A stretch of 64,000 bases of DNA from Gigaspora rosea (Eukaryota > Glomeromycota > Glomeromycetes > Diversisporales > Gigasporaceae). The stretch spans positions 326,013 to 390,012 of the forward strand of contig QKWP01000212.1 in assembly GCA_003550325.1 (NCBI GenBank), read 5' to 3'. The notes under the pieces are model-generated. The model did not search any database. It saw only the letters and a program-made list of their open reading frames with translations, and had not been told where the DNA came from. Numbering within the stretch: position 1 is the stretch's first letter; the number at the start of each line of letters is the position of its first letter. Position numbers and translations under genes: made by a program. This document shows, one piece after another, positions 1 to 11,375 of this stretch.

Positions 1-261
1 AAAAACTCGCAAGTAAGCCTTTCTGAATATCTTAAGGAAAAAGATTCCTTGCAAGATTTTACAGATTTGCAGCTACTTCAGTTTCTAGATATGTCCATAC
101 TTCAACTATTATCAGATTCTCTTTTAACAAAATTTTTATTGAAAATGGACCACAAATTTATGTTTACTTACCCGGTCCATTCATGTGCCATCAGCTCCGT
201 GCCAAATGGCTTAGTAAACTGCTACAAAAGGCACAGACAATTCATGTTAAATTGGCACAGA
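1..261 (+). CDS. possible 3' end of a gene cut by the window edge
   Basis: An open frame runs in from the first base and stops near 261. Its first 50 or so residues (KNSQVSLSEYLKEKD..., then Leu/Asp/Gln-rich) have ordinary protein composition. From about position 180 the frame runs into a GTGCCA-type repeat, so the real coding part probably ends or splices out before that. No domain is recognised. It could equally be a chance frame; the only support is composition and the lack of stops. Confidence 0.25.
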
Positions 262-410
262 TAATACAGATCAACACGTCCACCAATTTATATGCCAACT
301 TGAACCATGCACATACAAATCTGGCCCATAGTACGTACCACTCGACCACGTGTCTATACACTGTTTTCCTATACAATCCCAGACCACTTTTCTGTAAACC
401 TTTTTTGAAC
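180..410. repeat. GTGCC-rich dispersed repeat, copy 1
   Basis: This stretch has several GTGCCA/TGGCAC motifs and shares the core TAGTAAACTGCTACAAA, followed by ATTGGCAC, with the reverse strand of 48560-48720. It is one member of a diverged repeat family present twice in the window in opposite orientation. No gene is visible. Confidence 0.45.
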
Positions 411-932
411 TAACAAAAAGGTTTTTTGAGCGATTTTACTATATAACAACCTAAACCCAAACCCTAAATGAGCACTCACCCTAACCTTAATCTAACATAA
501 CGATCTTTTGTAATTTTATTGAATCCATTATGCCAAATTACAAAGTTAATCGTATCTACTGAGCATTATTCAGCCAATTTTAACAGGTGCTCCAGGAATT
601 ATGAAAATAGCTGTAAGCAGTATATAGCCTCTTTCATAGTTTCCAACCGTTCAACATATCGAAAGAAAGCTTAGTAAGAGCATTAATTAACAAAAACAAA
701 ACAACCCAAAAGTTACAGTACTTATCAGAAAAACCAACCTAATTCGTATAGTCGACCTTTTAATTAAACCTAATATTGGCTTCATAAACGTCTTGCTCTT
801 GAGGTAAATATCAGCACCATTATAACCTCTTGTTATTAGCAACATTAGCCATATTCTAATACTAACTACACAACTAACTCTAACACAGATACACATAACC
901 TAACCACAAGCCCAACTATACTAACCCAACTA
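411..932. other. non-coding, AT-rich, CCCTAA-like stretch
   Basis: No gene is seen. Positions 440-500 contain loose CCCTAA/CCTAACC words after the phrase ATTTTACTATATAAC. The same phrase followed by the same kind of words recurs at 22770-22850, so this is a dispersed repeat rather than a telomere. Confidence 0.4.
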
Positions 933-1626
933 TAGAGCTTGTACCTGTATAAGCGTTACCCAGGTAACCCGGTTAACACCTGTCAACCGGGTCATAGCTA
1001 TTGTTAACCAGGTGACCCGGATAAGCATGATAATGTGACGTACAAACGTATGTACAGTACGTATGTCCGTTGGGAGTGAGGTCATTTTAAATATTATTAT
1101 TTAAAGCCAGTATATTTTCCGACGACCTCTAGCCGTTGGAGAATAAACTGATTATGTTACGGCTATTATCATGATTCTCAAGGCATCTGTAAAATTTGCC
1201 GAATGATTTTTAGGCCGTTTAAACTTATATATTAAATTTTATACATAAAAATTAAATAAATTTATCAGTTACCATTATCATTATACGTAGTTTTTTTTAA
1301 AAAAAATGCATATAAGAGAATTTATGAGTTTGCATCAACCAATCAAAACAAACCGGGTTACCCAGATTATTAAGATGACCCAGTTTATAATGTTGTAAAC
1401 GGGTGAGTAACCCGGAGCTTAAATTTTTTAACAGGTACAACCTCTAAAAAATTTACATACTATTAAGAGCTACCTCAATTTTGCATTAGCTAATCAAACA
1501 AACCGGGTTAACCGGGTCACCCAGGTAACCCAGATTTTTTAAAACAATCCCGTTTGTGACCCGGTAATAATCTGGTAAACGGGCGGGTTATCCGGAATTT
1601 GAAATTTATTTCGGGTACAACCTCTA
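933..1626. mobile_element. hAT-like non-autonomous DNA transposon with 8-bp target duplication
   Basis: The left end TAGAGCTTGTACCTGT (933-948) is the inverted match of the right end at 1613-1626 (GGGTACAACCTCTA). The 8-bp sequence CCCAACTA stands directly outside both ends (925-932 and 1627-1634). An 8-bp target duplication with TAGNG-type termini is the hAT signature. An extra copy of the right terminus (1431-1446) lies inside, so the 3' subterminal region is duplicated. The body is rich in CCGGGTTA/ACCCGG motifs, probably transposase-binding subterminal repeats. There is no coding capacity. Confidence 0.82.
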
Positions 1627-1689
1627 CCCAACTAACTAAAAAAAATGCGTCTAACCTAACATCATACAAGAAACACTATCAGTAAGAGG

Positions 1690-2150
1690 ATACTCCAAGG
1701 AACGATATCAGAATACAAACGACTCCAAAATATAACGACTAATAAAACAAGAACTTCAAATAACAATGAAACCAGCAAAACAACAGCTCCAAAGAACACA
1801 ATACCAGAGAACATGCAGCTCTAAAGTGCAAAATGATAACTTCTCAGAATGACGAAACCAGTGAAACGATAGCTCCAAAATGTGACAACATTAACGAAAT
1901 GATGACTCCAAAGAGCGATGGCACCAGAGAAACGACGGCTCCAAAAAATGACTACCAAAGAGCGAAGTTATCTAAAAAAAAAGTACCGTAAACAGATTAG
2001 TAAAAAATAAACATATAACAATGCTCCAAAAAGCTTAACACTAACGAAGTGACGACTCTAAAGAGCGACAACACCAGAGAAACAGCGGCTCCAAAAATGA
2101 CGAGCGATCACCAAAGAGCGATATAAACGGATTAGTATAAAAGTAAAAAA
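1690..2150. repeat. degenerate minisatellite of GACTCCAAAGAGCGA-type units
   Basis: Words such as GACTCCAAAGAGCGA, CACCAGAGAAACGACGG and CTCCAAAA recur many times. Two longer copies (about 1885-1990 and 2040-2150) resemble each other over roughly 100 bp. No open frame of note runs through it. Confidence 0.55.
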
Positions 2151-2299
2151 AATAAATAAACAAATCTATACTTATCTTGTAGATCTGTATAACCAGAATA
2201 TAAACAAATCAATTTGTTAATCATTACGTTTGATGACATCATATCCTGCATACAGTGCACCTCCGCACCAAAAATAATTATTCTAAAAAAAAACTAAAG

Positions 2300-3634
2300 T
2301 TATTACCTGGGCTGGGTGACCCGTACAGGTCATGGGTCAGAAATCAGGTCAAACAGGTCAAGATTCAAAATAGGTAAATTTACATTATAAAATATCGATA
2401 TAAAAAAAAAATGTATTTGGCAGAAAATGTATTAAATAGAACACTTTTTTTTATTGATTATCTCTCCGAATAGAACATATTTTTATGCGGATACGTATCA
2501 CTATAGTATTTGCATCAATCTGAAAATACTAACACGATTTACTGCTTTATTTAATGATAAGTACTAGCAGTTTTTCTTTAGATAAAGTTCGTTCACAATT
2601 TTCATTCTAACAGTTTATTTAAATCTTTAGGTGATTCCTTATATCTGCATCATACTATTTTTTCTCTCATTTTTAATGCAAAACTCATTAGTTGGTTCGA
2701 ATTTAAATGAGATATTTAAATCGAATGTGTTTTATTGTTATTTTTTTTGTCATATGGAGTGCTCCGTATTAAAAGGGCCCATTTTTACATTTATCTCATT
2801 TTGAAATAATTGAGTTTAACCATTTGTTTTGATTTTCGGACTGATCCGGGATTAATTAAATTTCACGATTTTGATTGGTTAAAGACGGCAGGTGACTATC
2901 GGATAATCTCGTGACGTGTTGGCTCTACGCAGCCTCATGTAATTTTTCTTTTAAATTATCTTGATTTTTTATTATGCAAATCGACTTTCATTAATAATTG
3001 AAAAATATCAATCATGTCAAAATTTACATGAATTTAATAAAAACTCATTTTTCAAAAAATTGTAAAAATGGGCCCTTTTAATACGGAGCACTCCATATGC
3101 TTTTTCGACTTTTAAAATGTTACTGTGGTTTAATTTTAATGATTTATTTAGGCAAGTGCTTCTTGTTCTTTTTGATTGCTCAGTAACCGTTCATTACCTG
3201 ACTTAATTCCGGAACTGTTGTTTAATTTAGGGATTCGATCTGATATTCGGACTATCCAAATTAATCCTCAAATCTGTTTAATTCTAAGATATTTTGATCC
3301 GATGTTTCTAAAATTTTTATAACAATGATGCAAAAAAAAAAAAATAGAATCATCGAACGTATGTATTAGATTTCCTTATAAATACCCAAAAGTGTAATTT
3401 CGAATTTTGATCGAATTAAGTTTAATCCTGACCATTACTTAAACAATGCCCCTAGACATTATTTTGCATTTATACAGTATACCGTCTGTTCCTAGTTTAG
3501 TGTGACTATGTCGCGCAGTTACTTATTATATAAGTTGTTATATTAGCTTTATATTGCTTTATATAAGAAAAAAATTATGACCCGTTAACCCGGGTCATGA
3601 CCCAGGTCAATACCTTGACCCGCCCAGGTTATTA
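2300..3634. mobile_element. repeat element with CCTGGGCGGGT-type inverted ends
   Basis: The left end (TATTACCTGGGCTGGGTGAC) and the reverse of the right end (AATAACCTGGGCGGGTCAAG) match imperfectly over about 20 bp. Both subterminal regions are dense in GGGTCA/TGACCC words. No clear target duplication and no coding capacity were seen. A smaller inverted-repeat element is nested inside (2755-3095), so this one is older. Confidence 0.45.
2755..3095. mobile_element. Tc1/mariner-type MITE with perfect long inverted ends
   Basis: The sequence at 2751-2789 is the exact reverse complement of 3061-3099 (39 bp, starting CATATGGAGTGCTCCG). Allowing a TA target duplication inside the palindromic CATATG puts the element at 2755-3095. 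The end palindrome leaves the exact TSD ambiguous. The perfect arms suggest a young insertion. It is nested in the CGGGTCA-rich repeat element and has no coding capacity. Confidence 0.75.
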
Positions 3635-4020
3635 TTTTCTGACCGGGTCATATCTCTATATAGGGGAAGGTTTTTATAAAGTGATAGCAGGAAAGTATTT
3701 GTGTTGGGGGAGTGGAAGTAGTGATATCAAGGTTTCAGGGAAAGAGAGGTTGTCGGAAAAGGAAATTTTTGTATAACAGTTTATTGAAAAAAGGCTGATC
3801 CACTGATATGAGTCTTTTAAGGATGTCAAGAAAGGGAAGCTTGTCGGTAAAAGGAAGGTTGTCAGTGAATAGAAGGTTGTTGGGAAAAGGGAAGGTTGTT
3901 AGGGGAAAGGAGGGTTGTCAGGGGAAGGAAAAGTTGTCAGGGAAAGGGAGGGTTGTCAGTGGAAGGAAGGTTTGTCTAGAGAAGAGAGGGTTATCAGAAG
4001 AATGTGGAAAGGATATTATC
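3635..4020 (+). repeat. purine-rich minisatellite (GGAAAGGGAGGGTTGTCAG type)
   Basis: From about 3720 to 4010 a unit of roughly 20-24 bp made of a GGGAAAGG block plus GGTTGTCAG recurs about a dozen times with substitutions. Lys/Gly/Arg-rich open frames across it reflect the repeat rather than a gene. Confidence 0.65.
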
Positions 4021-5070
4021 AGAAAGCTTGTAATTGTCTGAGAAATGATTTTTATATAAATGGTTGTCGGCTAAATAGTTGTGTGTCAACAGTTAATCTA
4101 CAAAAGTTATGCTTATAATTAGTATAAAAAGTAAAATAGTATAATAAAGTAAAACTTATCTAATTTATTTTAGTGAATGATTGACCCGAAAAAAATTTTT
4201 TAATCGATCAAAAATTAAGAATACATGCTTGAACGAGTATGATCGATCAAGCATGAGCTCGAGTGAATATAATCAATCAATCATTAGGTCATTCATTTGA
4301 TCGATTATATTATATTTAAAAATAATAAGATCATGCAACCTTATAAAATTACATTTCTTCTTGAAATTCTATTCGCATAATGTGGCCTGATAAGAGCCTA
4401 ACACAATGCCTCCAATATTAATAATACAACAATTTTCATCAAAAATTTTCGGGCATATGAAATATTACGATAGATATTTAGATTAGAAATTAAATAATAT
4501 CCCAGGTGAAATCATATTAAAAATTTTTTAATCGATCAAAAATATACTTATTTGATCAATCAGCATCATAGCATCATTAATCATTAATTGACCTATTGTT
4601 GCTCGATTATTGATCTAAATCGATCAATGATCGAGTATAATATAATTGAGCCAATTCACTAATTTATTTTATTTATTGTGTGCTTTTATAGAGGGTAATT
4701 TTATATAGGCATTATATAATCGGTTAACAAAAAAATGTGATAGTGACTATAAGGCGATTGTGCCTATATAGAGGTATAATTAATATAAAAAAGGTTGGTA
4801 AAAATAAAATTGTGATTATATAGAGTTTGTGACTATAGAGGGGTGACTATAGAGGGGATGACTGTATATGTTTTTGTCCAGGTTGCCAAGCAGAACAGCC
4901 AATAAAGTAAGATGGTAAATCATTATCTGATTTTTTCCCATAGTAACAAACTTGAGGTTTTCCAATACAAGTATTAGAATTATATGGACATTGAATATTA
5001 ATAAATTAATTAATTATAAAATATTTTATTCATTAATTAATTGATTATATTTAAAATTGAAAAATTATAG
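4021..5070. other. AT-rich non-coding stretch
   Basis: No gene is seen. It has recurrent ATCGATCAA/TTGATCGAT words (4190-4650) and short direct repeats of GTGACTATAGAGGGG near 4830-4860. A weak inverted match (AGTGAAT at about 4172 and ATTCACT near 4652) was not strong enough to define an element. Confidence 0.4.
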
Positions 5071-6752
5071 ATAGCGACCCATCGCCATGGCAACCTCATA
5101 CGATTGACCAATCACATTGTAGATTGGCAATCAAATAAAAATTTTTATTGCGTCACAATCAAAAAATTAGATCAATCTTTTTTTGTATTTTAGGTTTGTT
5201 TGATCTGTGGCTACTTTTGTTTGCATTTTTTATTTTTTTTTTGCTTCCTAGAAAATCAGTTAGTAGAGATTAGAACCGATCTTAAAATATGTATTTTTTT
5301 TGCTATTTGCATTTTTTTCCCTTTTTTTGAACTTATTCTTTTTTTTTGTAGATTTGTTATACTGGAATTAGTGGAGCTACTATTGTGGGCTTTTTTTTTA
5401 AGTTTTTTTTATCTTCTGGTGCCTTATTGGTAAGTACTTTTTTTTGATCTTTTGGCGTTTTTTTATAGACTTTTACTAATTTTCGGAATTGGTGAACTTT
5501 TGACTATTTGTTGGCGAACTTCTCCTTTTTTGGTAAATTCTCTTGGATTTTGGCGTTTGTCTCTTGGGGCTTTCGGCATTTTTGGTGAGTTCTTGTGGAC
5601 TTTCGATGGACTTTTAGCATTTTTTGTTGAATTCACTTGGCCGTTTTCTGGTGAATTTTTGTGGATTTTGGCGCCTTTTGGTGAATTCTCATGGGACTTT
5701 CAGTTTGTTTGATAAATTCTCTTGAGGACTTTTGCCGTTTTCTGGTAAATTTTTCCTGAGGACTTTTGGCATTTTCTAGTCAGTGTTTTTTGGTAAATTT
5801 TTTTGGGGCTTTTGGTGAACTCTTCTTGTGACTTTTAGCGTTTTTTGATGAACTTTTTTGTGAACTTTCAGTGTTTTTGGTGACCTCTTTTTGTGAACTT
5901 TCGGCAACTTTTCTTGGGACTTTCAGCGTTTTTTGGTAAACTTTCTTGAGACTTATGGCATTTTTTTGGTAACCTCTCTTTGTGGACTTTTAGCGTTTTT
6001 TGGTGAACTCTTTTTGTGGACTTACTTTCGGCATTTGTTTGGTGAACTTTTTTTGTGGACTTTCGGTGTTTTTTGGTGGCCTCTTTTTATGGACTTTCAG
6101 TGTTTTTTGGTGAACTCTTTTTATGGATTTTTAGCGTTTTTTGGTAAACTTTTCTTCGTTTTTTAGTGACTTTTTCTTCTTGGGACTTTTAGCATTTTTT
6201 GGTGAACTTTTCTTAGGACTTTCGACATTTGTTTGGTGAATTCATGTGGACTTTCAGCATTTTTTAGTGAATATAGTGAATGGGCCGTTTCTTTCACCAT
6301 TGTTTGTTGCAGTGGATGGGTGGGTGGAGGTGGCTTCATTACTTCATTACATAACAACGCTCATTACGCAACAATGTAATTTTTTTAGTAACTTATTATT
6401 ATTTCGGTTTTAAATAATAAAAAATTAAAATGAGTAGCTTCGTTATGCACCAATTTTTTTTTGCTTTGCAAATCTTTGTGAAGTTTTTTTTTCTTTTTTT
6501 TTCTTCATTACACAATGATGTAAATTTTTTTTATATTATTTTTATTTCGCAATGTTTTTTTAAATAAAAAAATGGGCGGCTTCTTACAAAATGAATTAAT
6601 AAAATTTTTTTTTGTTCCTCAAATGTTCACAAAGTTTTTTTTTAAATAATATACTGTATAAAACTTAAAATAATTTTTTTGTAAAAAAAAGCTGACTACA
6701 TGATCGCTTTTGATTGGCTGATTACGGGGATGGCATGGCGATAGGTCGCTAT
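5071..6752. mobile_element. ATAGCGACC-ended DNA transposon carrying a minisatellite
   Basis: The left end ATAGCGACCCATCGCCATGG and the reverse of the right end (ATAGCGACCTATCGCCATGC) match over about 20 bp, and GATTGACCAATCA-like words follow on both sides. A third, unpaired end of the same family lies at 22490-22560. No target duplication could be confirmed: the 9-mers outside agree at only 6 of 9 positions. The interior is mostly a T-rich minisatellite, with no transposase. Confidence 0.6.
5440..6290 (+). repeat. T-rich minisatellite, unit about 35-45 bp
   Basis: Phrases of the type TTTTTTGGTGAACT, TCTTTTTGTGGACTTT and CGGCATTTT alternate about twenty times. Phe/Leu/Trp-rich open frames across this block are produced by the repeat and not counted as genes. 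It fills most of the transposon that surrounds it. Confidence 0.7.
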
Positions 6753-6832
6753 AAAATAATGCCCTTTAAAATTTATTTTAATAATATTAAATTCTTATGT
6801 ATGTATTTTAGTTTCAATTGATATTTGTGAAT

Positions 6833-7676
6833 CTACAGGTTGATTATTTTATAAAAATCTACATCTTTATTTACTTCTGTATATATTGTATTTTTTAATT
6901 CATTAGATGCAAATTCATATATCTTTGCTCCAGTACAAATTCTAACAGATTTGTAAACTTTACATTCTAAAAATTCACATTCAACAACTTTTTTCCACCA
7001 CCTTCACAAGTATTATATTGATCTATAAATTAAAATTAGATTAATAAGCTTTATAAATATAGTATTCTTTAAAAATTAATAACTTATATCAGAAAATGCT
7101 AAATTAAAATCATCCCATTCTGAAATATTATAAATAGTTGCTATACTCTCTATAGAAGTTGGAGGATATTTGACTAAAATTAAAGAATATCCAACTTTGC
7201 CAACATGCAATTATTTTGTAAAATATTATATGAAATTTCAGTAATATCATCAAGTTCATCATCTTGATCTTTGATCTAAGAATAAATAATATAATTAAAT
7301 AAAAAATTCTATTTCTTTAATACTACAAAGAAAATAACTAATATTATTACTAACAATTTCTATTTCTGGAATCTCATTGTCAGAAAAACTTTCATTTGAA
7401 ATAACTGTTGATCTAGTAGTATTAGTTGAAATATTTGGTAAATTTGTAGTTTCTGGAGGAATAACTATTGAATTTATATCTTCAATCGAATAAGTTGTTA
7501 AATCTATTAAATCATTATAAAGAGATACTAAAAAATTGGATAATTCTGATCTTAAGTTATATGAAATATTTTGAGATCTATTTGTTATTAAGCTTAAATC
7601 AAAATCACTTGAAGATAAAGAATCTGATCTATCTATAAATGTTTTTTGAAAAGTAATATGAATGGCACCAAGTATT
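6833..7676 (-). pseudogene. remnant of a spliced gene, unknown protein
   Basis: Three coding blocks on the minus strand have clear protein composition. Exon A (7676-7355) begins GAIHITFQKTFIDRSDSLSS and is Ser/Asn-rich. Exon B (7275-7084) includes IKDQDDELDDITEISYNI and LILVKYPPTSIESIATIYN. Exon C (7022-6833) includes ECEFLECKVYKSVRICTG and ends KIINL before a TAG. Two introns with GT...AG ends fit, 7276-7354 (79 bp) and 7023-7083 (61 bp), and keep phase. Continuous reading needs one extra A in each of two A-runs (near 7197 and 6991), so it is either decayed or affected by homopolymer errors. No start codon is seen and the 5' end is missing. No family is recognised. The Cys-containing C-terminus could bind metal, but this is not established. 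Confidence 0.6.
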
Positions 7677-9281
7677 TAATTTATTTAAATAATAAAAATT
7701 AATTAGTAATCATATACATTATGCGATAAAAATTAATTTGTAATTATATACATTATGCGATAAAATTTTTAAAATGTTGTCTGGCTTTTAATTATTAGTT
7801 ATGCATATGGAATTGTAGAATTACTAAGATTACTAAACTTATTATAGTGCTTTGCAAAAAAGTATAACCCTGTGATTTTCACGATGATAATAATAGAAAA
7901 TCTCTATGATTCTTAATAAAAAGTTCAAATTTAAATTTATATATATATTAAATTATGCTTTTAATCATAGTTTTGATTAGCGATTATATATAAAAATACG
8001 TTATTTCCAAAACATATATTTTGATATTTGTTTTTTTCAACAAACATATTTTCTTTTTTTTTATATAAATATTCCTTTAATATTTAGTTATAATGGCTAC
8101 ATTTAAGAAACAAAGCTAAAATATCGCAGAAGAACATATTTTAGTTGTTGAAAATGCTTGTATTATAGAATTGATTTATAGCAATATATATGTAATTGCA
8201 CTTATCTGATGCGCTACATAGAGTGCATTATTTAATCCTAATTGGGTAAAAGAGCAAATAGATTATGTTTGTTAAAAAAATATTACTTTATAATTTTTCA
8301 CTAATGTTTAGTTTTTCTTTATACTCTTGGTCTTATTAAAATAATGAATAGCTATTATAATGTAGATAAATAATATGCCACTTCAAGCCTTTACTATATG
8401 CAAGAGGCATACTAATAAAATATTTTTCAAGTACAGGATCAAAGTACATGCTTTGAAGATCTAGTGCATTGTAATATTTTATATCGATATGTAATTTTGA
8501 CTTTAGCTTCTTTATTGGAAATCAGTAAAATTCTTTTAGAATTGAAAAATCACCTGATTTCCTGTGATTTTACATGATATCATGATCTGCAGAGATCATA
8601 TATTTTTGCAAAGTGCAATAATATTCATAATTTTACAAGTGTAGAGTTATTGGCTGATTGTAATATTAATTCTACATATGTTGAATTAAAAAATATCTAC
8701 ATATTAATATGTAATTAAACTACATTTGTGCTGTGATATATGGAGCTTTAGTATGGAACCTACTATTCGAAATACTTTGTAACTTCTCATCTTTATTCTC
8801 AAACTTGTCTGTAATTTGCTTTAATTGGTTTTCTGTTCAGAACATTTCATAATTGTACTGTCATGGTTAAAAATTTTAACCTATGACTTATACACAATTT
8901 GGTAATACTAGAAGGTCCATCAATTTAGCTATATAGAATAACAAGATTGTGGCGGAGGTTTAGAGATAATGTTTATTTCTAGGAGTTGTTTGTATGCAAT
9001 GAGAGGAGTAAACCAGTTATTGTTGTTCATGAGTTATTGCCTAAACCAGTAATTGTTAGTCTTTGGTATCAGTAAGCCATAAGTTATCATCACCTTGGCT
9101 TTATGGATAACATAGAAAGCTTTATTTATTTTTGGAGCATTAATGCTAGTAGCACAAAAGCACGAATGCTTCAAAGCCTTAAAAGTACAAAGAATTGTGA
9201 AGAAGACTAAAGCATAGTATTTCTTAATAACTTAGAAAGTATTTAAAGCCTGAGTTTTTGTGCTACCATAATTTATATTAG
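7677..9281. other. non-coding, with a 34-bp tandem duplication and a decayed coding trace
   Basis: A 34-bp unit ending ACATTATGCGAT is duplicated in tandem at 7694-7761. At 8093-8262 (+) an ATG-led stretch reads MATFKKQS, then NIAEEHILVVENACIIELIY, with several stops, so it looks like a decayed gene piece of unknown kind. The rest is AT-rich with nothing recognisable. Confidence 0.35.
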
Positions 9282-9454
9282 TGTTTTACATTACACCCCT
9301 CTCCCCTCTAGAAGGTGAGGGGGGTTTATATAGTAAAATTTTAAAAAAATTTTTTGAATTATTCTGTGAATAAAAATTTTCTGAAATGTCCTGTATCCCT
9401 ATATATACTTATCAAAATTTTTTTTACTATAAGAGGGAGAGGTAATATAAAACA
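9282..9454. mobile_element. short MITE with TGTTTTACATTAC-type ends
   Basis: The left end TGTTTTACATTAC followed by CCCCTCTC pairs with the right end GAGAGGTAATATAAAACA over about 20 bp with a few mismatches. Subterminal TAGTAAAATTTT/AAAATTTTTTTTACTA words pair as well. It is about 170 bp long with no coding capacity, and no target duplication could be fixed. Confidence 0.55.
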
Positions 9455-10446
9455 TATAATCAACTTGGTCTGGCCTTATGATGATTTGATTATATAGTTA
9501 TAATAATAATCCTAACAAGCCACTCAATGTTTAATTAATTGCATTATATATGTCATATTTAAATCAATCACGTAGATTGATTAAATTAAGTGATAACCCC
9601 AACCCTGATAAATTAATTCCCATGAATTATATACGTATACAATCGATATAAATTTAAACCAAGTGAATAATCGGAGCTAAATTGGGCCAATATCCATTAT
9701 TGCTCTCCCAATCGATGGTTACAGTACTTAAAAAGTCACTCATATAAAGATTACTTAATAGTAACATACTTAATGCAGCATTATGCAGCAAATCTATTTT
9801 ATTATGTATTATTAATTATATTATGCAATTTAAGCAAGTTGTATAAAATCATCATCCCTGTACATGGATAACAATCTATCCCTTGATTTGACATTATTGA
9901 TCATAATGTGACAATATTACTGAGAATCGATCAACACAAATATTGGCACATGTGACCCATATAATGAACATTAAATTTGATCTGTATCCAAAGAAGAAGT
10001 ATTATGTTCAAATATCATTTTATTTAACTAAATTGTTATAAGAGCACATAAAAGAATATATACCTAAACCCGATAGTACTATACAAGACCCAAATCTCTA
10101 AAAGACACAGACCAAATCTACTATCCCCAATCCATGTCTTCCATTTTTTTGAGCATTCAGTCTTATTCTATTATAGTTTAATGATAAAGTTGATAGTATT
10201 ATGGACATTAGATGTTAATTAGATTTAGTTATAGCATCCAAACCCTTCTTAGTGAACATCAATTTTTCGTCCCTCTCATGTTTCATCTTGCTATTACAAT
10301 CATTATGAATACTTACTCCTATTCTATTCTTTTTTTTTACTTCTATTATCTTTACTTTCTTACTTTACTTTTCTAACATTTCTTTATGCTTTCTTTCCTA
10401 AAGCTGTCCTCTACTTTACTTGGTACATATAACTCACTGCATTAAC
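9455..10446. other. AT-rich stretch without visible gene
   Basis: Only short palindromic ATTAAT/ATCGAT words and a few T-rich runs are present. Nothing coding or repetitive could be supported. Confidence 0.4.
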
Positions 10447-10455
10447 ATGATGCGT

Positions 10456-11330
10456 TGGGGTGTGCAGCACACTATGTAAAACAAAATTATGTATGGTATC
10501 ATATAAAAATCTATTATCAAAGATTTTTTTAAGTTTTTGTGCAACCATGATGATCACCTATTAATTTATTAATTACAATGCCGCTACAACTAATGCTACG
10601 CTAATACAGTTAAAAATAATTAATTAATATTGATGTAAATAATTAATTAATATTGATGTAAAAATGACATTTTAATTTAATAAATTATTGAAAATATTTG
10701 AGGCGACTTCAGGCCCAAATTGCTGTAAATTTAGTTCTTGAAGTGGTGTTTTTTGCCGATTCGCTTGCATTTTTTTTGATGTTTTTTAAAACGTGCATTT
10801 TTTAAGTGAAATCGCTGTTTATTTGACCTATATATACCCATGTTTCTGGATTTAATTAGATGCACAGCTTTAACGGCACATAATTCCAATATGAAATTTT
10901 GAGAAAATTAATAGCAAGTTTTAAAGAACTGAACAATAGAACGAAATTTGCATTTTAATAAAGGAAAAATTTACCAATTCATTTAAAAATTCGCTCAGCA
11001 AACCAAATAAAGTATAAAATTAAAATCGTTTTGAGAAAAAAAAAATTTTCCCATAATATTTTTTAAAAAAAGATTCTATTACTTTATAGTCGTAATAAGA
11101 AAGAGTCGATTTATATTGAAATTTCCGGCAGAAAAGAAAAATTGCAGTCGGTGCATCTAAAAAAGTGTGACCTAGCTTTATATATAAGTTTTATATATAA
11201 AAATACTTATCGATCATTACGTATATTAGTTTATAGTTTATCAATCGACAATCACTTAAAAATCTGTCATAATAGACTTCACTATGATACCATACATAAT
11301 TTTGATTTACATAGTGCGCCGCACACCCCA
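10456..11330. mobile_element. Mutator-like (MULE) non-autonomous element with 9-bp target duplication
   Basis: Inverted arms of about 90 bp begin TGGGGTGTGCAGCACACTAT at 10456 and the matching TGGGGTGTGCGGCGCACTAT on the other strand at 11330. The 9-mer ATGATGCGT stands directly outside both ends (10447-10455 and 11331-11339). Long inverted ends plus a 9-bp duplication point to the Mutator superfamily. The 875-bp body is non-coding; short frames in its right arm are by-products. Confidence 0.82.
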
Positions 11331-11375
11331 ATGATGCGTTGTCTTGTTTTACTATGCAGACTATGTATATTTGAT

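Noticed and set aside
440-500. CCCTAA-like words suggesting an interstitial telomere
   Set aside because: The words are irregular (AACCCAAACCCTAAATGAG) and recur at 22770-22850 in the same context, so this is a dispersed repeat.
3808-4118. Lys/Arg/Gly-rich open frames
   Set aside because: They arise from the purine-rich minisatellite and have no protein-like conservation between units.
5200-6166. Phe/Leu-rich open frames suggesting membrane proteins
   Set aside because: They are translations of T-runs and the 35-45 bp minisatellite.
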